The translations under genes and the position numbers were made by a program. Under the pieces are notes generated by a model. The model was not told where the DNA came from. It ran no database searches and saw only the letters and a list, made by a program, of their open reading frames with translations. Positions 54,418-64,000 of a DNA stretch of 64,000 nucleotides are shown here, one piece after another (within the stretch, counting starts at the first letter, position 1; every line of letters starts with the position of its first letter). The DNA is from Kalaharituber pfeilii (Eukaryota; Ascomycota; Pezizomycetes; Pezizales; Pezizaceae): positions 1 through 64,000 of the forward strand of contig WHUZ01000137.1 in the NCBI GenBank assembly GCA_015179045.1. Direction: 5' to 3'.

Positions 54418-55227
54418 GGCGAGCCTTGGGGTGTTTCCGTTTGTCATCGTAGCTGTGGCTCTTCTCTTGCCGTCCCAGCTGAGCTTGAATCTCGTGGGTT
54501 GTAGGAATCCTTCTACAAATGCAGCCAGATTCCTGGCGACTTTTTCGATATAGGCAACTACTTTTTCACGTCTCACGAAGTTGAGGGCTGATTTAATGTC
54601 GTCCCCGGCCAAGGCCACCCATTGGGCCCTGCGTATTCGAGTTCTGATCTCTTCAGCATCTGCCTCTGTAGGTCTTCAGCCCTCTGGATGGTCGACTTCC
54701 TAACTGGTTCTTGTGGAAGAGGGTATTGTGCGTCTGTAGGATATTCGCCACCACCTTCTGGCCTAGGTTGGCTACCGTGTTGGGTAAGGTTGTGAGCCTC
54801 CAGCTGCTGATTTCGGCTCTGTCCTTGCCCTTCTTGAGGATCATTACAGTTTCGAAGCCTTTTGCGAAGTTGTAGTCCCCATTTATATAGTCTACTACCT
54901 CCTCCCGGAGTGCTGCCGAGAGTGTTGTTCTTTTCAGTAGCTTGATGAGTCTGTATTATATGCTGTCGGGGCGTGGGGCGATCTGGCCTTGGTCTTGCCC
55001 AGTGCCTTGTCTATTTCCCGATCCGTGCCCAGTAGGCCCATGACTTCCCTCTGCCGGAATGGGTTCCTTGCGAGTCTGAAAACGTCCCACGGGGAGCTGA
55101 TTCTGTCCTCTACCAGATACTCTTCCTAGTAGGTCTTTTTTCCCCTGATGTTCTCTCTTAGAATCCTCCTCGCCCTAGTTCTGTGTTCACTTGTCACCCC
55201 GCTATTCTTTTGTAGTATCTTCCTTAC

Positions 55228-55230
<3 letters not shown>

Positions 55231-55280
<50 letters not shown>

Positions 55281-56130
55281 TTCATTACTCGCATGCCGCC
55301 TAACAGGCTATTTTTTTTTTTTTTTTTTTTTTTTTTATATCAGTACTCGCATACCGCCCTAAGGGCTACGGCGAGGGTTTTATTATAACAGAAATAAAAA
55401 CAAGTCAACGTCTAGTTACATGTAGTGCCCGCGAAACTCCTTCATGGTGCGGGTGGCATGCCCGGTATGTCCTACTTCCGTCCCCTCTCCGATTCATACC
55501 GGTCCGACCTTAACCAACGTCCCCCGAGCCTCACCCTCCCAACCTCGGTCTCCTTCGCCAAGTAAACTACCGCCGAGCTGGTTTTCTTTCCTTCCTCAAC
55601 CAGCGTAGTCTTCTTCCTCAACCAGCGAATTCCGGTGATCTTTCCCAATTCCTTATTCGCTGCCTCCAACAATTGTCTGACCTTCCCTAGGTCCTTCCGT
55701 AGGGCGATCCCGTGTACTACGACGCCGGTTTTAAGTCTGGTGGTGGCATCGGGTTTGGTTGGTGGGGAGGTGGAGGTGCTCTTGGGGCGGGGAGAGGGAC
55801 CTTTGCGTGATGTGGCTGCCAGGTGGCGCTGGAAGGCTTCGTCCTGACTCGGCAGCTTTCCTTTGCCCTTCCTGGCGCCGGGGGGAGGTGGGGTCGCGCT
55901 CGGAGGCTCCTCTGCGCGGGGTGGTGCTCCCGTGGCTGTGGGGTCGACCGAGAAGGACGACGCGATCTTTCTGGCCTCCTCATCGCTGAGTTGGCGCTTA
56001 ATCTCATATGGTTGGTTGGGAGCTGGGGTTTTTCCCTTCCTCTTCTTCGTTCGAGTAGGGGTGGTGTTGCCGACCGTGCGTGGCGTCGGTGACAGGCTAT
56101 GGCGAGGAATCAGATACAGTACATGATGGG
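55231..56130 (-). mobile_element. Family-1 LINE tail interrupted by a younger LINE
   Basis: Two halves: 55231-55310 (poly(T), ATTTCATTACTCGCATGCC, GCCTAACAGGCTA) and 56092-56130 (GGCTATGGCGAGG, GTACATGATGGG). Duplication TACCAA (55225-55230 and 56131-56136) in the host LINE. Confidence 0.8.
55311..56091 (-). mobile_element. 5'-truncated family-1 LINE (781 bp)
   Basis: Exact 8-bp duplication ACAGGCTA (55303-55310 and 56092-56099). Encodes the 3' part of the LINE: YEIKRQLSDEEARKIASSF, a Pro-rich linker, then the gag-like block LLEAANKELGKITGIRWLRK, KTSSAVVYL, VRLGGRWLRSDRYESER, a stop, 3' UTR, family-1 tail and poly(A). The frames look almost intact, so the insertion is comparatively recent. 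Confidence 0.9.
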
Positions 56131-56165
56131 TACCAAGCGCCTGGCATCCCTCACCTCCTTGTTAA

Positions 56166-56234
56166 TCTCGCCATAGCCCAAGGGGCGGCACGCGAGTAAT
56201 GATATTAAAAAAAAAAAATAAAAATAAAAAAATT
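56166..56234 (+). mobile_element. Micro-retroposon, family 1, inside LINE
   Basis: TCTCGCCATAGCCCAAGGGG..., GAGTAATGATATT and A-rich tail. Duplication CTTGTTAA / CTTGTCAA (56158-56165 and 56235-56242). Confidence 0.85.
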
Positions 56235-56467
56235 CTTGTCAAACGACCTCCCGTTATTCTGGCAAATCTTGTGAACCATTGGTTCAGGTCCTTCAGCACT
56301 TCGTAGGCGTCTGTCCCTTCTTTCAGGGGTATGTTCCCCCACTCTTCTACGAAGTTCTCCCACCTGTCCCAGTCTGTAACCTGGATCGTTCTTGTCCTTT
56401 CCTGTTGAGTGGTGTTCAGCTGGCCGCTCACCCTTGTATGGTCCGAACAGGCAATCCACGTCGTCTT

Positions 56468-56526
56468 TTTTTTTTTTCCTTTAAATATCACGTAACCCCG
56501 CTTGCAGCTGTTCGCCATGGCAGGGC
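56468..56526 (-). mobile_element. Micro-retroposon, family 2, inside LINE
   Basis: Minus strand CCCTGCCATGGCGAACAGC..., GCGGGGTTACGTGATATTT and poly(A). Duplication ATCCACGTCGTCTT / ATCCATGTCGTCTT (56454-56467 and 56527-56540). Confidence 0.92.
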
Positions 56527-59280
56527 ATCCATGTCGTCTTGGTTTTGAGCCATTGACCTGGTTTGGTGAATACTAGGTCTAGGAGGGCTGTTCTGGTGCT
56601 GCCTTCGATGTTTCTCGTCCAGGTCGCCGTTCCTTTCTTCACTTGCTGTCGAAGCCCTCTGGCTTCGGTCCATTCTTTGATGGTCCTGCCTCTTGCATCT
56701 TGCTTGTTTGACCATTCGCTGTCATGACTGTTGCAGTCCCCGATGATTATGTCTACTATTCCTATATCCTCCAGTTCTTTTTCGACATCGGCTTCCTGAT
56801 TCCAGTAAACTCCTGCTATGCGTCGTTCTTCCAATTCTACCACTGCATGTCCGCCTTTCCCCTTCACCTTCAGCCCTTCCACCTCATCTTTTCGGACATA
56901 CACCGCCACTCTCCTCTCCCTCTGTACCGTGTAGACCGTTGCAAACGCAGGGTGGAATGTCGTTCCTCCTCCTGGGGTTCTCCAGTTTTCTCCAATGAAA
57001 AGAACGTCTATTTTGCTGTCTGCCGCTTCCTGCAACGCCAGGTCAGTGCACAGGACCGACCTCCCCACATTCTGGTAAGCTATTTTTAGCATGAGTTCTT
57101 TCCGCAGCACTGGCATGACTTGGCAAAGGGTTTCTCATTTAGGTTGACTGGCTCCTCGATTTCTCGCCTTCGTGGTGAGCTCTTCAAGTGTTCTGGCAGC
57201 TTTCTAGAACTGCTTCGGGGTCCATTCTATCACCTGTCCCACGACGAGATGCCTGCAGAATCCGTCTGGAGCTGTATATCTGTATCTCCTGGCCTTGCCA
57301 GACTCGTTCTTGCCTAGGTCCTCCCTGAGTAGGACCTTGATTTTGGTGCCTCTGAATAGTAGTCCTTCTTTTAGGATTTCCACCACTCCGCCTGACACAA
57401 AAATCGAGACCGCCTTGTTGGCTGACTTCACTGGTACCTACTGGTTGATCAACCTTCTTACTGATCTGGCTTAGATGGCTCCAGGGTTTTCTATCCTTAA
57501 ATCCTTCTCGATCCTCTGTAGCGACTCTTTTGTGCTAATGTCGAAAGTTACCAGCTCGACCATTCTATGGTCTCAATCTGCTGTCAAGTGCCGGTGGTCC
57601 TTGCTGACTGCTTCTTCTAGTTGTGCCAGTTTCCGTGGCCCTGACTTGTGCACAGTAACTTCCATGAGTAGTCTCCTCTCTTTTGGAAAGTTTGGATCAA
57701 GTACCGTAAACCTGATCTTGTATGGTGAGTTTGGGCCGAAGTTCTTGTTGATTCTATCTCTCATGGCCTTCTTGTGTTCTAGAAGCCTTTTTGAAGCTGG
57801 GTTCTCATCCAGTTCCTTCCAATTCTGCACGCCGGAGAGTCTGGCCTGCCACATTCTTTTTGCTGGCGATGGTCTGCCGCCCTCTACCTTTTGCTGGCTC
57901 TCAGCCCTCGCTGCTGCTGTGTCCCCTGCTGGCGGTGCAGGATGCTGGATCGTGTTCTGTGTCGGTTGCGGTGCGTGCTGAGTCGTGTGTTGTGCCGGCT
58001 GCGGTGTGTTTTTTGCCCTGGCTGTCTTGGCTTGGACCTCCCTGGGCTTCGGCGTGACCTTTGGCGCTGCTTCCCTGGATGCTTTCGCGTTCCCTTTTGG
58101 CCCTCTGGGTGCTCCTAGTGGTGCGACTGGTGTCTACTATGGTGTCAGGTCTATCGGCTTTTCTTCCTTCTTTTGGGCCCTCAGCGTCTCTGCCTCCTCT
58201 ATGTGCTTGCTGTTCTCTAGCCCCCCAAGGTGGATTGGATGCCCTCCATCTTCTCTGGTTCTGGGAGTAGTTCTGGGTTTGGTGCGGTCCCCTTGGTTTG
58301 TGCCATCGCCCTCATCGCCTCCCCTCTGTGCTTGCTGTTCTTCAGCCCCCCGAAGTCGACGCCTTCCATCAGTTGGGGCGCGCTTTCAATTTGGACCGGT
58401 ATTGTCAGTGTGCTTAGCTCGATGCTCTCCATCTTGTCTGTTGCTGGAGGTTGATGTGGTCCACCTCGTGGCGTTGCTGGGCTCTCGATCACCAAGGGGT
58501 GTCAGCATCTGTCTGATTAGCCACAGTTGGCTCTGAAAGTCCAGTTTCATCACCAGCCCTGTGGTGGCTCGGTGGACTGCGGCCATAATGTCTATGCGGG
58601 CTGCTCTCTCCTTCTTCCCCAGGTACCAGTTCCTGGCCTCCCTCTCATGGGAGCCCTACTCGACTGGTCCGTGGGCTTCTTCTATGCCTCTGATTGAATC
58701 TACCAGACCCCACATGGCTCTGACTAGTCCTTCCCTGACGTATATGTCCTCTGACCTGTCCCTAGCTCCCGTTCCATCTTCAGGCCCCCGTAGACCCAGT
58801 CACTGACCAGACTGCGTCACTCTGCCGTGGCTACCTTTCTTCTTTCCTCCTCAAGTCTCGCTTCCTCCTGTGCTTCCCTCTCCATCCTCCTTTTCCTAAA
58901 CTCCATGATCTCCGTCCAGTCTTGGGTGTATGGCGTGTATTTTCTCCATTTGATGCCTGCTGAAGTACCGGATCTCCGAGGCGGCGGTGGTGGCGGCACC
59001 TGGAGCTCAATGTCTGGTATCTCTAGGGTGTTCGTTTCCCTTATTGCTGGAGTGAGCAGCGGTGGTGGCGGTGTATACAGGCCGCCGCTTTCCCCTGTGC
59101 CCAACCTTGGGTTCGCGGCGATTGGTATAGCCGTCCTAACAGAGCTCGCGTCGTCGTCGGCGTCTTCATCTTCATCATATGTGTCGGGGATCTCCTTCTG
59201 TTCATCCGTAGTCCTGTGTACCCTGCGGTGCTCAACTGCCCCAACCCTTTATCAGTGCTGCAATTCATTCAAATAACATT

Positions 59281-59666
59281 TCTCTATGCATGTATTTCTA
59301 TTATATAGCTTTACAGAGCCCCTGTACTTCTTTCTCGTGAAACAATAGCTCAACACTGCAATCAGCCTAAGTAAGTGAAAATGTACTCTTTGACAATGAC
59401 AGTAACTTTCTGCACATTAGTCTGATAGTCACAAAGCTTGGTATACTTGTTTAGCATAAGCAACAAAGTATAAATTGAGATGCAAAGGCCTCAGGTAATC
59501 TCATTCATACATGGTGATTCAAAAGCATATACTCGTATATGATTGAATATATGCCAGAATATGTCACCCCTCATATGCTACAAACGAGGAAAAACATGTG
59601 AACAATAATTTACTATGTTCTCTCATGCTCTGGCTTTGATTTAAGCCCACTTGAAGGTATTTGCAT
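59281..59666. other. No gene recognised
   Basis: AT-rich flank of the LINE 5' end. Nothing supportable. Confidence 0.4.
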
Positions 59667-59957
59667 TCACAGTAGCTCTGTACATAGGTTAAGAGATTTG
59701 ATCGGTTTCCCGGTAATGATCGGTTTCTGGGTGAAGCACTCTAGATCTTTGCTAGTAATCCTACCGCTATCCAATATATCAACGATATCTTGGTTCAGTG
59801 AAGTCCAAGACTCGGAGGCACCGATGAGTTCGACCCATTGTGCCTGAACATGAAAGCAGTGCTGCGAGGCGTCAAAGGAGGATGAAAGCAATATTGTGCT
59901 ACCTGCTTTAAGGAATCGAGGTGGGGTTCTGCAGCGGTCCATATAAACATTGTTCAT
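59667..59957 (-). CDS. Hypothetical open frame (96 codons)
   Basis: Reads RTPPRFLKAGSTILLSSSF, ELIGASESWTSLNQDIVDIL, then DSGRITSKDLECFTQKP and a stop. Composition is protein-like, with no low complexity, and it is the only frame in this stretch that is. I do not recognise a family. It could be the last exon of a gene whose upstream exons were disturbed by the retroposon at 60020, or a chance frame. Confidence 0.25.
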   Translation of the reverse strand: MNNVYMDRCRTPPRFLKAGSTILLSSSFDASQHCFHVQAQWVELIGASESWTSLNQDIVDILDSGRITSKDLECFTQKPIITGKPIKSLNLCTELL

Positions 59958-60019
59958 AGACTTTAGTGCCTGTCAATGTGGATCAGGATCCAATAGCGGA
60001 CGAGATCAACGTACTAATT

Positions 60020-60049
60020 AGCCCTTAGGGCGGCATGCGATTAATGAAA

Positions 60050-60073
<24 letters not shown>
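60020..60073 (+). mobile_element. Micro-retroposon, family 1, partial tail
   Basis: AGCCCTTAGGGCGGCATGCG, ATTAATGAAATT and poly(A). Exact 11-bp duplication ACGTACTAATT (60009-60019 and 60074-60084). It starts inside the GCCC-TTA-GGGC hairpin. Confidence 0.92.
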
Positions 60074-60080
<7 letters not shown>

Positions 60081-60084
60081 AATT

Positions 60085-61239
60085 GCAGAGGAACAAAATG
60101 AAGGAAAGGGAAAATGAGGTGATCGAGCAGCTATTGACACAATCAGACAACACAGTAGTCTAGGACTGACTTCATATACTACTAGATCTGTTTGGCTGAA
60201 CTTAACTTCAAATGTGTCGTTACTTTTCACCCGCTATCCAAGAAACCTCAATGGTCCAGAAAATTTGGGTCTCATAACTCATTGCCCGAATGGAGTCTAG
60301 GTATTGTTCGTCTACAACTAGGCGCTTTGCCGATTATGATGTAGAAAGCCTTCGAGAACTACTAACACGGGATGAGAACCGCTGAGTCAACTTTCAAGAG
60401 CTACAAGCCATAGTAGGCTAGCATCCAGCGTCCTGTGCGGTTATCAATAAAGGTGAATTCAGTTTCAACTCTAAAGAATCACGTTCCGGCCATCCCTCGA
60501 TTCTTGTATGAAACTGACTTACACATCAAACTGTTTCATGAACAGAAATTCGTTGTCAAAAACATTGATAGTAAGGGATTGTGCGGCAGGTATTACTTCC
60601 ATAGACTATCACTTCTTGGTACTCATGTAAATATGTACAGTAAGTGAGACAGTGATGAGTTGATCACATACGGTAGCGCTGAAGATGTTTCAAAAGCAAC
60701 TGAAATACGAGCACCCAGGAAGTAGAATGGCGGCAACCATGTTGTATACTGTAAATATGAGTATCAAACAAGCATTTCGTACAACTCGAGGCATTGGAAA
60801 AAAAAAATATTGTCCAAAGAAAGGGTGTGGGAGCCTTGGTCATGATGGTATTGAAACATCGTCTATTGTGCCAGCCAGTTCCCATATTGACGGTAAGCGC
60901 GTAACCTTACAACATAAAACTATAAACAACAGGAAACTAAGAAAACAGCAACAAATATCATACCCATTAAAGTCAAAAAGAGTAATGTATCAAGGCTAAA
61001 AGTGGAAATGGATATAAGTGTATCAGACAAGAAAAAATAAGTCGAAACAAGAAGTTTGTACACGGTAGAGAAGTTAGTATACGCATAGAAATAGAGACGG
61101 TACAATCAAATACAGGTTTTTCCCCCAAGGTCGGCTGCCCGGTATCAATAAATGCAGAAAATATATTCGAATCCCCAAAATCCGTTTTCAAATAATCAAG
61201 TCCCGAAATGCCCATCGATCACTGCCAAAAATCACTGAC
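60085..61239. other. No gene recognised
   Basis: Frames at 60435-60647 (+), 60685-60999 (+) and others have no recognisable domain. AT-rich intergenic DNA before the NIT4-like gene's 3' side. Confidence 0.4.
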
Positions 61240-61252
61240 ATGTCCACACTTT

Positions 61253-61272
61253 TTTTTTCTTTTTTTTTTATA
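61253..61272 (-). mobile_element. Poly(A)-only insertion with 12-bp duplication
   Basis: About 20 bp, on the minus strand TTATAAAAAAAAAAAG plus an A run. It is flanked by ATGTCCACACTT on both sides (61240-61251 and 61273-61284, with T-run ambiguity). No LINE tail sequence is present. It lies about 60 bp beyond the stop codon of the NIT4-like gene, probably in its 3' UTR. Confidence 0.85.
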
Positions 61273-61332
61273 ATGTCCACACTTTGGCATGCTATGTTAA
61301 TACCATGACAATTACCTCATTGCGCCACATTC

Positions 61333-63941
<2,609 letters not shown>

Positions 63942-64000
63942 CTGAGTTCAAGTGTACCACATATGGTGGTGCGATAGAGCTGGAAAGAGTAGTGTTAGGT

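Larger units (their letters stand above)
52190..59280 (-). mobile_element. Near full-length Tad1-like LINE with seven nested insertions
   Basis: Minus strand from about 59280: ORF1 (RKRRMEREAQEEARLEEERR region, then PYKIRFTVLDPNFPKERRLL, KARRYRYTAPDGFCRHLVVG, and a QCCGK knuckle near 57110); endonuclease (AYQNVGRSVLCTDLALQEAA, GENWRTPGGG, IIGDCNSHDSEWS, CSDHT); reverse transcriptase (KKGKDRAEISSWRLTTL; TPQGSPLSP split by an LTR; TYVNDFHSV with Asn for the first catalytic Asp); RNase H (YPDGSRI, NDAELIA, LTDSKVA, GNEKADRTAK); finger and tail ending near 52196. Continuity is shown by TATCTTCCTTACCAA (55230) resuming at 56131 (TACCAAGCGCCTGG). Insertions: 53315-53377, 53895-54417 (holding 54180-54247), 55231-56130 (holding 55311-56091), 56166-56234 and 56468-56526. 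Dead by mutation and insertion. Confidence 0.85.

Overview
The window looks like one contig from a filamentous ascomycete (Pezizomycotina). The reasons are short GT-AG introns (65-98 nt) with CTAAC/CTAAT-like branch points, a NIT4/NirA-type transcription factor, a PP4 phosphatase with the internal insertion I associate with filamentous fungi, an Egh16-like secreted protein, a BTB-type fungal gene and Tad1-like LINEs. I cannot name the species.

Only four genes look intact: PP4 catalytic subunit (7405-8981, +), a BTB-like protein (25529-26931, -), an Egh16-like secreted protein (40827-41728, +) and the C-terminal 836 residues of a NIT4/NirA-like regulator running off the right edge (61333-63941, -). 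One intron-containing tRNA-Ala lies at 4554-4647 (-). They are unrelated genes separated by repeats, not a cluster or pathway.

Layout. 1-3.7 kb: relics of ankyrin-repeat genes and a solo LTR. 3.7-7.4 kb: strongly C-rich, gene-free DNA leading to PP4. 9.65-18.1 kb: two direct copies of a repeat (R) around a 6.8-kb block with inverted ends (TAGTCTCGTAACC type) that holds a decayed RecQ-like helicase and a decayed DUF6589-like gene. 18-25 kb: mostly empty, with very short retroposons. 27.4-29.7 kb: gypsy integrase remnants, then an LTR, 61 nt of a tRNA and an inverted LTR. 29.7-40.8 kb: sparse, one LINE at 36.2-38.2 kb. 42.6-59.3 kb: LINE graveyard, including one LINE (52.2-59.3 kb) carrying seven later insertions.

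The most striking signal is scattered through the window: more than twenty very short (about 20-90 bp) poly(A)-ended insertions, most with 7-14 bp target-site duplications. They consist only of one of two conserved LINE 3' tails plus poly(A), and one is only poly(A). Many start at nearly the same tail nucleotide, which suggests either a minimal SINE-like family or a fixed reverse-transcriptase stop. The second notable structure is the LTR-tRNA-LTR palindrome, which looks like a reverse-transcription read-through product of the primer tRNA.
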